Source: an uncultured Bacteroidales bacterium (GTDB lineage Bacteria; Bacteroidota; Bacteroidia; Bacteroidales; Tenuifilaceae). From it: a stretch of DNA of 64,000 bases. Where the stretch lies: positions 1-64,000 of the forward strand of contig CALBBQ010000038.1 of assembly GCA_937926785.1 (NCBI GenBank). The letters run 5' to 3'. This document shows, piece after piece, positions 24,537-33,092 of this stretch; the first letter of the stretch is position 1, and each line of letters begins with the position of its first letter. The position numbers and the translations under genes are program-made. The notes beneath the pieces are model-generated. The model was given only the letters and a program-made list of their open reading frames with translations, was not told where the DNA came from and ran no database searches.

Positions 24537-24554
24537 TAACTTTGTACAAAAGTA
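24537..24554. promoter_or_regulatory. Back-to-back -7 elements of pdxJ and the CBS gene
   Basis: TAACTTTG (24537-24544, plus) and CAAAAGTA (24547-24554, TACTTTTG on minus) are separated by TA and form a near-palindrome. Each is a TAnnTTTG element at a normal distance from the gene it faces. The arrangement repeats that at 21625-21640. Confidence 0.65.
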
Positions 24555-24573
24555 ATCCTTTTTTTACTTAGTC

Positions 24574-25239
24574 ATGGTGGCCAAGGATATGATTTCGGAT
24601 GTGATACCGGCTCTTAAAACCTCCGATACCGGGATCACAGCTCTGAACTGGATGGACATCTTTAAGGTGTCCCATCTGCCCATTGTCAACGACAAGGAGT
24701 TTCTTGGCCTGATTTCAGAAAGCGATATCTATGACCTCAATATGCCCGAAGAGCCTTTGGGTAATCACCAGCTTTCGCTGCTAAGGCCATATGTGACAGA
24801 AGATCAGCATGTTTTCGAGGTGATGGAGGTGTTATCGAGGTTAAAGCTTTCGCTGGTTCCGGTTTTGGATTACTCAAAGAATTTTCTGGGTGTTATAACG
24901 CTCATGGAGCTTTTGCACTACTTTGCTGAGCTATCAGCTCTAAGGCACAAAGGGAGCGTTATTGTTCTGGAGATGAATAGTAACGATTTCAGCATGACCC
25001 AGGTATGTCAAATTGTAGAGGGTAACGATGCCAAAATCCTTGCAGCCTACATCACATCACACCCGAACTCCACCCGTATGGAGCTAACCCTTAAGCTCAA
25101 TGTAACCGATGTTACATCAATAAAGCAAACCTTTGACCGTTATAACTATGTGGTTACGGGTGCTTACATGAAGCAGGACGATGAGGCTGATTTGCTGAAC
25201 GATAGGCTTAACTTTCTGTTTAAATTTCTCGACATTTAA
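24574..25239 (+). CDS. CBS-domain pair protein, AcuB-like
   Basis: 221 residues with two CBS domains (about 1-60 and 70-130; TGITALNWMDIFKVSHLPIVNDKEFLGLISESDIYDL and VLSRLKLSLVPVLDYSKNFLGVITLMELL) followed by a region of about 80 residues with the spacing of an ACT-like domain (SVIVLEMNSNDFSMTQVCQIVEGNDAKIL). Such proteins sense adenine nucleotides, but no target is fused. It lies ten bases before nadK, so it may respond to nucleotide or energy status in the same operon; that is an inference. Confidence 0.85.
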   Translation: MVAKDMISDVIPALKTSDTGITALNWMDIFKVSHLPIVNDKEFLGLISESDIYDLNMPEEPLGNHQLSLLRPYVTEDQHVFEVMEVLSRLKLSLVPVLDYSKNFLGVITLMELLHYFAELSALRHKGSVIVLEMNSNDFSMTQVCQIVEGNDAKILAAYITSHPNSTRMELTLKLNVTDVTSIKQTFDRYNYVVTGAYMKQDDEADLLNDRLNFLFKFLDI

Positions 25240-25248
25240 TCGCATCGT

Positions 25249-26124
25249 ATGACAATAGGTGTATATGGCAAGAAGATTGATGCAGAGTTTACTGAGGCAA
25301 CCCGAAATCTTTTTGCTGCGCTTGAAAAGTACCAGGTTGAAGTTCTTCTGTACCTCCCTTTGCTGGATTTTATTAAAGCCAATCTGTCGTTTATCCCAAA
25401 TTTCCGCGGCACGTTTATCAACTCACACGAAGTTAAGGGCATAGATATAATGATTAGCCTTGGAGGCGATGGCACATTTCTTGATTCTATCACCTTGGTT
25501 CAAGATTCAGGAATACCCGTAATGGGAATAAACCTGGGAAGGCTCGGATTCCTGGCCACCACATCAATACCTGAAATCGATAACTCAATCGATCTGCTTA
25601 TGGCATCGAAATACACCGTGGAACAACGCAGCATGCTCCAGGTTGATGCTGGCAGCCACTACTTTGAACCTTTCCCATTTGGGCTGAACGACTTTGTAGT
25701 TCGGAATGTGGGTTCCGGATTGCTGCATGTGAGTACTTGTATTAATGGCAATTACCTGAGTACATACTGGGCCGATGGTTTGATTCTATCAACTCCGGCT
25801 GGTTCAACAGCCTATTCGCTCAGTGTTGGTGGCCCCATACTCACACCCAGCCTGTCGGCTTTTGTACTTTCGGCCATAGCCCCTCATCACCTTACCGTTA
25901 GGCCACTGGTTATCCCCGATGATAGCTATATCGAATTGGAAGTGTCGGGTAGGGAGGGTGGCGTGATGCTTTCCCTGGACTCCAGGAGCTCTCAGGTGCA
26001 GCTACCGGTTAGGGTTTCCTTAAAAAAAGCCCCGTTTCATGCAAATGTGATTTGCCTGAAGGGGAATACCTTTTACCGAACAATCCGTAGTAAGCTGCTT
26101 TGGGGGATGGATAAAAGAAACTAA
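25249..26124 (+). CDS. nadK: NAD kinase
   Basis: It phosphorylates NAD to NADP. The 291 residues show the GGDGTFLDS motif with catalytic Asp (about 74-82), the NLGRLGFLA motif, and the conserved C-terminal segment DGLILSTPAGSTAYSLSVGGPIL. The length is typical. It opens the envelope gene cluster of two barrels, uppS, bamA and ompH. Confidence 0.97.
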   Translation: MTIGVYGKKIDAEFTEATRNLFAALEKYQVEVLLYLPLLDFIKANLSFIPNFRGTFINSHEVKGIDIMISLGGDGTFLDSITLVQDSGIPVMGINLGRLGFLATTSIPEIDNSIDLLMASKYTVEQRSMLQVDAGSHYFEPFPFGLNDFVVRNVGSGLLHVSTCINGNYLSTYWADGLILSTPAGSTAYSLSVGGPILTPSLSAFVLSAIAPHHLTVRPLVIPDDSYIELEVSGREGGVMLSLDSRSSQVQLPVRVSLKKAPFHANVICLKGNTFYRTIRSKLLWGMDKRN

Positions 26125-26180
26125 TTTTGCAACAAATTGCAGGTATTTAACGTTTTACATTAGTTGGGGTGTTAAACGCG

Positions 26181-26978
26181 ATGGATAGAAAAATAAAAAT
26201 GCGACAAGTTATAAGCATAGCGGTTATCTTGCTAATGCCCTTATCCACATTTTCTCAAACCTGGAAAATAAACCGAATTGAGGTATTCATGGGCTTGCCC
26301 GTAAATCACTACTTCGGTGATGTTGGAAACACCGCTCAGTCCACTATGATTACCGGATACAAAGATTTTCGTATACGTGCCATCAGGGGGGGATTTGGTG
26401 GCGGATTAGGTTACCGTCTTAATCCTTTTATTTCGGCTCAAGTTAGCATAAATGCAGGATTTCTTGGGAATACTGATGAAGGATCGGATTACAGTACCCG
26501 GGGGTATCGTTTCTCCACGTTTGGAACGGAGCTTTTAGCTAAAGGCTTGTACTACATCATCCCCGAAAGCGATCAGAACTACTACTACAGCATAATGGAT
26601 CTCAGGGGTGGGTTGAGGCACTTAAATAGACCCTTTAGCCTTTATGCATTTGTTGGTGCAGGCGGTCTTTTCTTCTCAGCAAGTGCAAACGATGCAATGC
26701 TTGCTCGCATTTCGCCTCCTGAAGTAACCAAAAAGGAGGTGGATGAATCCAAATTTTTTACTTTTGTACTGCCATTTGGGGTTGGGGCGAAGTATGAGTT
26801 TTACCCCAGAATTCAGCTGGGTGTTGAACTGGGTGCCCGTTACGTTACCACCGATTACCTTGATGCCTTTTCATCGGCACATTCAAAGTACAATGATATG
26901 TACTACACCATGAACATCAACGTTTACTATAAAGTACCATATCATAAACTTCTTAAACGTTCATTTTGGCGGTTCTGA
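26181..26978 (+). CDS. Outer-membrane beta-barrel protein, PorG/DUF6089-like companion
   Basis: About 265 residues; the start could be ATG 26181 or 26199, and a GTG at 26169 is less likely. The signal peptide ends LSTFSQ. The mature protein alternates polar and hydrophobic residues and has glycine- and tyrosine-rich turns (NHYFGDVGNTAQS, GGFGGGLGYRLNPFIS, LYAFVGAGGLFFSA, GVGAKYEFYPRIQLGVELGARYV), the pattern of an 8-10 stranded outer-membrane barrel. The next gene has the same GxxxYYGDxNE-like opening, so the pair are probably paralogues. Its TGA stop overlaps the ATG of the next gene (TGATG), indicating coupled translation. Confidence 0.75.
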   Translation: MDRKIKMRQVISIAVILLMPLSTFSQTWKINRIEVFMGLPVNHYFGDVGNTAQSTMITGYKDFRIRAIRGGFGGGLGYRLNPFISAQVSINAGFLGNTDEGSDYSTRGYRFSTFGTELLAKGLYYIIPESDQNYYYSIMDLRGGLRHLNRPFSLYAFVGAGGLFFSASANDAMLARISPPEVTKKEVDESKFFTFVLPFGVGAKYEFYPRIQLGVELGARYVTTDYLDAFSSAHSKYNDMYYTMNINVYYKVPYHKLLKRSFWRF

Positions 26979-27634
26979 TGAGTAAAAATAGTTGTAGAGT
27001 TCTTCTGCTTGTTTGCGGATTATTCTGTTATTCGCTGCCGAATGTTCAGGGACAGGATCGCCGCGATTTTGGAATTCAGGCTGGTGTATCCTACTATTAC
27101 GGTGATTTTAATGAGATAATGCCTCTCTACAGCCCATCGTTTGCCATGGGCGTGGTTTTCCGGTACAACATAAATCACAGCTACTCCATTCGGGCATCCG
27201 GGATTTACGCTGCCGTTAGTGGCAACTCCTCATCATCCGACATCATTCCCGACCCTAACATCTCCTTCTCAAAAACGATAATTGGTGCTGAGGCATTGGG
27301 TGAATTTAACTTTTTGCGAATCAACCCTGTTAGCGAACGCAAAGGTAAGCTATCGCCTTATGTTAATGCTGGATTCGGAATTGCTCAGCTGGGATCCACG
27401 TTTATGATACATATCCCATTTGGCGGTGGACTTAAGTACACACCCGGGCAGCGTCATACCTTTGCGTTGGAGTGGCGATTGCATAAAACCTTTAACGATT
27501 TGATTGACGATTACCGCTCACCCAACGATGGCCGCAAGCCATTCCTGCACAATAATGATTGGTTTTCTTTTATGGGGCTAATTTACACCTACCGAATCCC
27601 AAATAACAGCTATATTTGCCCCGCTTATAGGTAA
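26978..27634 (+). CDS. porG: PorG-like DUF6089 outer-membrane protein
   Basis: About 218 residues from the ATG at 26978. The signal peptide ends NVQGQ. DFGIQAGVSYYYGDFNEIMPLYSPSFAMGVVFRYNIN and the C-terminal HTFALEWRLHKTFNDLIDDYRSP are characteristic of DUF6089. In Porphyromonas gingivalis the type 9 secretion component PorG belongs to this family and is encoded next to an isoprenyl transferase and bamA, as here. The symbol rests on that family and neighbourhood match; other T9SS genes are not in the window. It ends five bases before uppS. Confidence 0.78.
   Translation: MSKNSCRVLLLVCGLFCYSLPNVQGQDRRDFGIQAGVSYYYGDFNEIMPLYSPSFAMGVVFRYNINHSYSIRASGIYAAVSGNSSSSDIIPDPNISFSKTIIGAEALGEFNFLRINPVSERKGKLSPYVNAGFGIAQLGSTFMIHIPFGGGLKYTPGQRHTFALEWRLHKTFNDLIDDYRSPNDGRKPFLHNNDWFSFMGLIYTYRIPNNSYICPAYR
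27611..27618 (+). promoter_or_regulatory. -7 element for uppS inside the end of porG
   Basis: TATATTTG, an exact TAnnTTTG match, lies in the last codons of the PorG-like gene, 20 bases before the uppS ATG. It would allow uppS expression independent of the upstream genes. Confidence 0.45.
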
Positions 27635-27638
27635 ACTC

Positions 27639-28376
27639 ATGTCATTAATCGATCAGATAGATAAAGCCAAAGTTCCTGAGCATGTTGCCATAATCATGGA
27701 TGGGAATGGCCGTTGGGCTCAGCAACGCGGAAACCAACGTATCTTTGGCCATAGGAATGGTGTAAAAGCAGTAAGAGCCGCCACCGAGGCTGCCGGGGAG
27801 CTTGGCGTTAAGTACCTCACCCTTTACGCATTTTCTACCGAGAACTGGAGCCGTCCCAAATCGGAGGTTGACGCCCTTATGAGCCTTCTCGTGGATACTA
27901 TAAACTCCGAGATGGAGACCCTTCTTAAGAATGATATCCGTATCCTTACCATTGGCGACATAGGCATGCTTCCCTCTGATGTTCAGCTGAAGCTGAGTGA
28001 GGTGATTAAACAAACTTCGCACTGTAAAACCCTAACTGCAATTCTTGCTCTTAGCTACGGTTCAAGGCTGGAAATTACAGAAGCCATAAAAAAGCTTATT
28101 GCTGAACACCAAAACGGTAAGTTATCGCTTGATCAAATTACTCCAGAACTTTTTTCGAGCTATCTTTATACGGCTGGCATACCCGATCCGGCTCTGCTGA
28201 TTCGAACCAGCGGCGAGATCAGGTTAAGCAACTTCCTTTTGTGGCAATTGGCCTACACCGAGCTTTACTTCACCCCAGTTTTGTGGCCCGACTTTACAAA
28301 GGAGGAGTTCTACAAGGCTGTAATTGAGTATCAAAAGCGCGAACGGCGTTTTGGCAAAACAAGCCAGCAGCTCTAA
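27639..28376 (+). CDS. uppS: Isoprenyl (undecaprenyl) diphosphate synthase
   Basis: It makes the C55 lipid carrier for peptidoglycan and surface glycans by cis-condensation of isopentenyl diphosphate. The 245 residues carry the catalytic HVAIIMDGNGRWAQQRG, HRNGVKAVR, YLTLYAFSTENWSRP, and the C-terminal DPALLIRTSGEIRLSNFLLWQLAYTELYF (with the SGExRLSNFLLWQ substrate loop). It sits between porG and bamA, a typical Bacteroidota order. Confidence 0.97.
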   Translation: MSLIDQIDKAKVPEHVAIIMDGNGRWAQQRGNQRIFGHRNGVKAVRAATEAAGELGVKYLTLYAFSTENWSRPKSEVDALMSLLVDTINSEMETLLKNDIRILTIGDIGMLPSDVQLKLSEVIKQTSHCKTLTAILALSYGSRLEITEAIKKLIAEHQNGKLSLDQITPELFSSYLYTAGIPDPALLIRTSGEIRLSNFLLWQLAYTELYFTPVLWPDFTKEEFYKAVIEYQKRERRFGKTSQQL

Positions 28377-28437
28377 AGGCTTCGTATATTTTAACAGTTA
28401 GCCAAAACTACCTGTTGTTTAAAATCATATTTTTGAT

Positions 28438-28466
28438 GCCGAAGGTAATAATACTTTCGGCGTTTA
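28438..28466 (+). terminator. Possible terminator after uppS
   Basis: Six-base arms GCCGAA and TTCGGC around a 12-base loop, followed by GTTTACTTT. The T tract is imperfect, so the site is doubtful. Confidence 0.4.
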
Positions 28467-28467
28467 C

Positions 28468-28497
28468 TTTGTAACATAGGAATTTATACTAATTTTA
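28468..28497 (+). promoter_or_regulatory. Probable promoter of bamA
   Basis: TTTG (28468-28471), 18 bases, then TAATTTTA (28490-28497), which differs from TAnnTTTG in the last base. The bamA ATG at 28526 is 29 bases downstream. Confidence 0.45.
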
Positions 28498-28525
28498 CGC
28501 CACCAAATTGAGCAATAGGTTTGTT

Positions 28526-31006
28526 ATGATTAGATTAAAGGTTTTAGCATTTACAGTTCTTATTTCCGTATCAGCATCATTTGCCCAGGAAACGCCTTTC
28601 AGCTACGAATTACCCAAGCGTTACCGTGTCAAGGAGATTACAGTAACCGGCATTAAGTTTTTAAACCCCGATGTTATTGTATCTATCACTGAAATAAGTG
28701 TAGGCGATACCATTCAGATTCCGGGAGAAAAGGTGACCAAGGCAGTAAAAAAGCTTTGGAGCCAAGGGCTATTTTCCGATGTTGAAATTGGAGCCAGTCG
28801 TATCGAAGGCGAAGATATCTACCTGAATGTTTACCTACAGGAACAGCCCCGTTTAACCACCGTCAACTTCCGTGGAATTCGTAAAGGCGAAGCCGATGAT
28901 TTAAAGGAGAAGCTTAAGCTTCGCAGCGGAAGCCAGCTTACCCAGGCTACCCTGGCTAACAGCATTCATATCATCAAAAAGCATTACAGGGCTAAGGGTT
29001 TCCTCAACGTTGAGGTTGACCCCATTCAGGAAACCGATACCATTATATCTAATGGTGTAAAGCTAACATTCGACATAAAGAAGAACACAAAAGTTAAGAT
29101 AGGGGAAATAACTTTTGATGGTAACAAGGCCTACAGCGAGGCACGTTTGCGCAGAGCGTTAAAGAAAATTCACCGTCGCGACCTGAACATATTCAAATCA
29201 GCAAAGTTCATTGAGGCCGATTACGATGAGAGCTTGGATAACCTGGTAGCTTTCTACAACGAGCACGGGTACCGCGATTTTAAAATTCTAAATGATTCCA
29301 TTTACACCATCAACGAAAAACGTATTGGAATTCATTTTACCATATATGAAGGCCCACAGTATCACATTCGTGATATTCGGTGGGTAGGCAACACCAAGCT
29401 GCCTGCAGAGGCACTGACAGCTGTTCTTGGTATGAAAAAGGGCGATGTGTATGATCGCAGCTTGTTGGAGAAGAGGCTCTTTACCGACGAGAACTCAATC
29501 TCAACCATATACATGGACGATGGTTACCTGTTCTTTCAGCTCGATCCGGTTGAGGCTAATGTTCAAAACGATTCTGTTGACCTGGAAATGAGGATCTACG
29601 AGGGCGACCAGGCCACGGTGAACCGCGTAATAATTGCCGGAAACACAAAAACCAACGAACATGTTATTCGTCGGGAAATCTGGTCAAAGCCCGGTTACCT
29701 GTTCAGCAAATCGGAAATAACCCGAACGCTAAGGGAGCTTGGTCAGATGGGGCATTTTGACCCGGAAAAACTGGGAATCAATCCGTTTCCCAATCCGGCC
29801 GATGGTACAGTTGACCTGAAATATACCGTAGAGGAAAAGGCAAACGATCAGCTGGAGGTTTCCGGGGGCTGGGGTAACCGCATGTTTGTGGGAACCATCG
29901 GAATCCGTTTTTCTAACTTCTCCGTACGCCGGATTTTTGAAAAGGATGCCTGGCGACCTGTTCCTTCGGGCGACAGCCAGTCGCTCTCCATTCGTGCATC
30001 AACCAATGGAACATACTATAAGGCCTTTAGCCTTTCGTTTACCGAACCATGGCTGGGTGGTCGTAAACCTACTAACTTTTCTTTTTCAGTTTATCGTACT
30101 ATTCAAAGCGGCGGTGTAAACTATTTCTATCAGACCAGCGACAAGTATTTCCGCGTAAGCGGGGCTTCAGTTGGAATTGGCACCCGTTTGAAATGGCCCG
30201 ATGACTATTTCACCATTTACAACGAGGTGGGAATACAAAACTATAAGCTAAGCAACTGGAAAGGATATTTTATCTTTACCGATGGACAGTCCAATAACTT
30301 TAGCTATAAGATTACGCTGGCACGCAACTCTACCGACCAGATGATTTACCCCCGTACTGGGTCAAACCTTTCGCTCTCACTTCAAATAACTCCCCCATAC
30401 TCACTACTAAATGGCAAGGACTACTCAAAACCCATGTCCGACAGCGAAAAGTATAAATGGATTGAGTATCACAAATGGACAGGCCGAATTCAATGGTTCA
30501 CACCCTTGGTTGAGAACCTTGTACTTTACACCAATTTTCAAATGGGTGTTATGGGATACTTCAATAAAAAGTTAGGGCACTCTCCCTTCGAAGGGTTTGA
30601 CCTTGGTGGCGATGGAATGTCGGGGTATAACCTGTATGGAAAAGAAACCATTGGTTTAAGAGGGTATCAGAATGGTTCACTCACCCCATACGTAAGAATT
30701 GGCGAGTCGCTGGTGGGAGATGCCCACCTGTACGATAAGTTTACCATGGAGCTGCGTTACCCCATCTCCCTTAAGCCACAGGCTGCCATATACCTGCTCA
30801 CTTTCATCGAGGCGGGTAATGCCTGGCAAAAAGCCGGGGATTTCAATCCATTTAACGTTCACCGCTCTGCAGGTGTTGGGGCGCGTTTCTTCCTGCCCAT
30901 GCTCGGAATGCTAGGAGTTGACTGGGGGTATGGATTTGATAAGATACCTTTACGTCCCGATGCTCATAAAGGACAGTTCCATTTTATAATCGGAATGCCA
31001 TTTTAA
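28526..31006 (+). CDS. bamA: Outer-membrane protein assembly factor BamA
   Basis: The Omp85 insertase that folds outer-membrane barrels. About 826 residues from the ATG at 28526; a TTG six codons earlier is disfavoured. The signal peptide ends SASFAQ. The five POTRA domains occupy about residues 30-430 (start VKEITVTGIKFL; later VNFRGIRKG, IGEITFDGNKAYSE, IRDIRWVGNTKLP, VNRVIIAGNTKTNEHVIRRE). The C-terminal barrel includes the lid-lock RGYQ element in TIGLRGYQNGSL and ends in F, as expected for an outer-membrane barrel. It is followed by two ompH/skp chaperone genes, the usual functional partners. Confidence 0.97.
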   Translation: MIRLKVLAFTVLISVSASFAQETPFSYELPKRYRVKEITVTGIKFLNPDVIVSITEISVGDTIQIPGEKVTKAVKKLWSQGLFSDVEIGASRIEGEDIYLNVYLQEQPRLTTVNFRGIRKGEADDLKEKLKLRSGSQLTQATLANSIHIIKKHYRAKGFLNVEVDPIQETDTIISNGVKLTFDIKKNTKVKIGEITFDGNKAYSEARLRRALKKIHRRDLNIFKSAKFIEADYDESLDNLVAFYNEHGYRDFKILNDSIYTINEKRIGIHFTIYEGPQYHIRDIRWVGNTKLPAEALTAVLGMKKGDVYDRSLLEKRLFTDENSISTIYMDDGYLFFQLDPVEANVQNDSVDLEMRIYEGDQATVNRVIIAGNTKTNEHVIRREIWSKPGYLFSKSEITRTLRELGQMGHFDPEKLGINPFPNPADGTVDLKYTVEEKANDQLEVSGGWGNRMFVGTIGIRFSNFSVRRIFEKDAWRPVPSGDSQSLSIRASTNGTYYKAFSLSFTEPWLGGRKPTNFSFSVYRTIQSGGVNYFYQTSDKYFRVSGASVGIGTRLKWPDDYFTIYNEVGIQNYKLSNWKGYFIFTDGQSNNFSYKITLARNSTDQMIYPRTGSNLSLSLQITPPYSLLNGKDYSKPMSDSEKYKWIEYHKWTGRIQWFTPLVENLVLYTNFQMGVMGYFNKKLGHSPFEGFDLGGDGMSGYNLYGKETIGLRGYQNGSLTPYVRIGESLVGDAHLYDKFTMELRYPISLKPQAAIYLLTFIEAGNAWQKAGDFNPFNVHRSAGVGARFFLPMLGMLGVDWGYGFDKIPLRPDAHKGQFHFIIGMPF

Positions 31007-31091
31007 CTATTCTTAACTCTTAAGTAAGAAAATGGAAAACAATAGGCATGTTTGTTGCAATTGCTAACCGAGAACTTTAAAACCAAAAGCC

Positions 31092-31601
31092 ATGAAGAGA
31101 TTCATTCTGTTTTCTTTAATCTCACTAATTAGCCTTGGAGCATGGGCTCAAAAGTTCGCCTATGTCGATACCGAGTACATTCTTAAGAAAATACCCTCGT
31201 ATAAAGCGGCTCAGGAACAACTCGATAAACTGTCCGAGCAGTACCAAAAGGAGATAGAGGAGAAGTATGCCGAGGTTGACAAGATGTTTAAGGATTACCA
31301 GGCTGAAAAAGTGCTTCTAACTGAAGAGATGAAAAAGAAGCGCGAGGACGATATCATTGCCCGCGAGCGAGGGGTAAAGGAACTTCAGATGAAGTACTTT
31401 GGTCGAGACGGGCTACTGTTCAAGAAACGCGAGGAGCTGGTAAAACCAATACAAGATCAGGTGTTCAACGCTATAAAAGAGATAGCGGTGGAAGGCGGCT
31501 ATGCCGTAATATTCGATGCTGCTGCATCGCCTAACATGATTTACACTAATCCCCGATACGATAAAAGCGAAGAAGTGCTTCAGCGTTTAGGGTTCAAATA
31601 A
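31092..31601 (+). CDS. OmpH/Skp-family periplasmic chaperone (1)
   Basis: 169 residues. The signal peptide ends GAWAQ. The sequence KFAYVDTEYILKKIPSYKAAQEQLD begins the small beta body, a long charged coiled coil follows (about 45-125), and the chain ends with AVEGGYAVIFDAAASPNMIY, closing the body. This is the trimeric jellyfish fold that holds unfolded outer-membrane proteins. It lies 85 bases after bamA and is the first of two tandem paralogues. Confidence 0.92.
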   Translation: MKRFILFSLISLISLGAWAQKFAYVDTEYILKKIPSYKAAQEQLDKLSEQYQKEIEEKYAEVDKMFKDYQAEKVLLTEEMKKKREDDIIARERGVKELQMKYFGRDGLLFKKREELVKPIQDQVFNAIKEIAVEGGYAVIFDAAASPNMIYTNPRYDKSEEVLQRLGFK

Positions 31602-31607
31602 TTTTAA

Positions 31608-31615
31608 TATATTTG
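31608..31615 (+). promoter_or_regulatory. -7 element for second ompH gene
   Basis: TATATTTG, an exact consensus match, lies between the two ompH genes and 18 bases before the preferred ATG at 31634. It rules against the TTG at 31613, which falls within the element, as the start codon. Confidence 0.55.
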
Positions 31616-31633
31616 CCTACAAACAAAAACCAG

Positions 31634-32158
31634 ATGATCATGAGGAAAGTACTATTTGTTGCAGTTATTGCACTTTTTACTGTTGCTGGAACAAACGTAA
31701 TAGCGCAGAACTACAAGTTTGGACATATTAACAGCCAGGAAATACTTTCAGCCATGCCCGACAGGGATAGCGCTGAGGCTAAAATTAAGAAGTACGCCCT
31801 GTCGCTTCAGGAACAAATTGAACAGCTGCAGGTTGAATTCAACAAGAAGTATCAGGACTACCTCCAGAAAAGAAGCACCTTCACTGATGCCATTCGCGAA
31901 ATGAAAGAAAAGGAACTTACCGACATGCAACAGCGCGCCCAGGAGTACCAGCTGGTAGCTGAGCAGGACTACCAGCGGTATCAGTCTGAGGTGATGAAAC
32001 CTGTGATTGAGAAAGCCGATGCAGCCATTAAAAAGGTAGCCAAAGCCAATGGGTTTACTTATATTTTTGATACCAGTTCGGGTGTACTACTCTATTTTTC
32101 CGAGCAAAGTATCGATATCACTCCTTTGGTTAAGAAAGAGCTTGGTATTACTAAGTAG
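31634..32158 (+). CDS. OmpH/Skp-family periplasmic chaperone (2)
   Basis: About 174 residues from ATG 31634; ATG 31640 is also possible. The signal peptide ends NVIAQ. YKFGHINSQEILSAMPDRDSAEAKIKKYA, a glutamine- and lysine-rich coiled coil, and a C-terminal AKANGFTYIFDTSSGVLLYFSEQSIDITPLVKKELGI give the OmpH pattern. It is a paralogue of the preceding gene but has an extended C terminus. A terminator follows, so it ends the transcription unit. Confidence 0.92.
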   Translation: MIMRKVLFVAVIALFTVAGTNVIAQNYKFGHINSQEILSAMPDRDSAEAKIKKYALSLQEQIEQLQVEFNKKYQDYLQKRSTFTDAIREMKEKELTDMQQRAQEYQLVAEQDYQRYQSEVMKPVIEKADAAIKKVAKANGFTYIFDTSSGVLLYFSEQSIDITPLVKKELGITK

Positions 32159-32180
32159 TCAGATAAAAAGATAGAGAACC

Positions 32181-32216
32181 GGGGGTAAGCCAGCTTGGTT
32201 TATCCCCTGTTTTATT
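32181..32216 (+). terminator. Terminator after ompH pair
   Basis: Eleven-base arms GGGGGTAAGCC and GGTTTATCCCC (two G-T pairs) around a five-base loop, then TGTTTTATTT. It separates the bamA/ompH unit from murI. Confidence 0.85.
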
Positions 32217-32226
32217 TGGTTCGATA

Positions 32227-33048
32227 ATGGAAAGTAACTGTAGACCTATAGGTATATTCGACTCCGGTGCAGGCGGCCTAACGGTTTTGTTGGAGCTGCT
32301 CAAGATACTGCCCAACGAAAGGTATATCTACTTTGCCGATACCGCCAATTGTCCCTATGGCTCAAAACCAGCCCAAACCATTACCGAACTTTCCGAGAAG
32401 ATAACCAACTTCCTATTACGCCAGCAATGTAAGATGGTAGTAGTGGCTTGTAACACTGCCACCGCCGCTGCTATAGATAAGCTAAGGGCTAGCTATAGGG
32501 TTCCCTTTATAGGGATGGAACCAGCCATTAAACCGGCATCGCAGAACACCAAAACAAAAAGCATCGGGGTGCTGGCAACAGCAGGAACGTTTAAGGGACG
32601 ATTATACATTGAGACCAGTCGAAAGTATGCCACCGATGTGAATGTTTGCTACCAGGTGGGCGAAGGACTGGTTGAACTAGTGGAGGGGGGAATGGCTAAT
32701 TCCCCCGATGCGGAATCGTTGCTCCGTAAGTATATCGTTCCAATGATGGACTGTAATATAGACCACCTGGTGTTGGGTTGTACACATTACCCGTTCCTTA
32801 GACCTCTAATAGAAAAAATAGTAACTGCAGATGTAACCATTGTTGACCCTGCTCCAGCTGTTGCTCTTCAAACTAAAAGGGTGGCTGAACAGAATGGGCT
32901 TACTTGTCATGAAAAAAATAATACCAAGCAGGTGCAGGTTGATTTTTACTCTAGTGGCAACACTTATGTTCTAAGAAGCCTGGTAGAGAATTACATCAAC
33001 CCTTGCATACAGGTCTATGCCACATATCACGATGATGTGTCACTTTAA
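32227..33048 (+). CDS. murI: Glutamate racemase
   Basis: It supplies D-glutamate for peptidoglycan. The 273 residues show GIFDSGAGGLTVL at the N terminus, YFADTANCPYG, the first catalytic cysteine in VVACNTATAAA, and the second in HLVLGCTHYPFLRP. The order and length fit the cofactor-independent racemases. It is 44 bases before the TGS-fused kinase. Confidence 0.96.
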   Translation: MESNCRPIGIFDSGAGGLTVLLELLKILPNERYIYFADTANCPYGSKPAQTITELSEKITNFLLRQQCKMVVVACNTATAAAIDKLRASYRVPFIGMEPAIKPASQNTKTKSIGVLATAGTFKGRLYIETSRKYATDVNVCYQVGEGLVELVEGGMANSPDAESLLRKYIVPMMDCNIDHLVLGCTHYPFLRPLIEKIVTADVTIVDPAPAVALQTKRVAEQNGLTCHEKNNTKQVQVDFYSSGNTYVLRSLVENYINPCIQVYATYHDDVSL

Positions 33049-33092
33049 GCCTTTTTTGCATCTTTATCCAATATAGTTCAAAACTATAGGTC

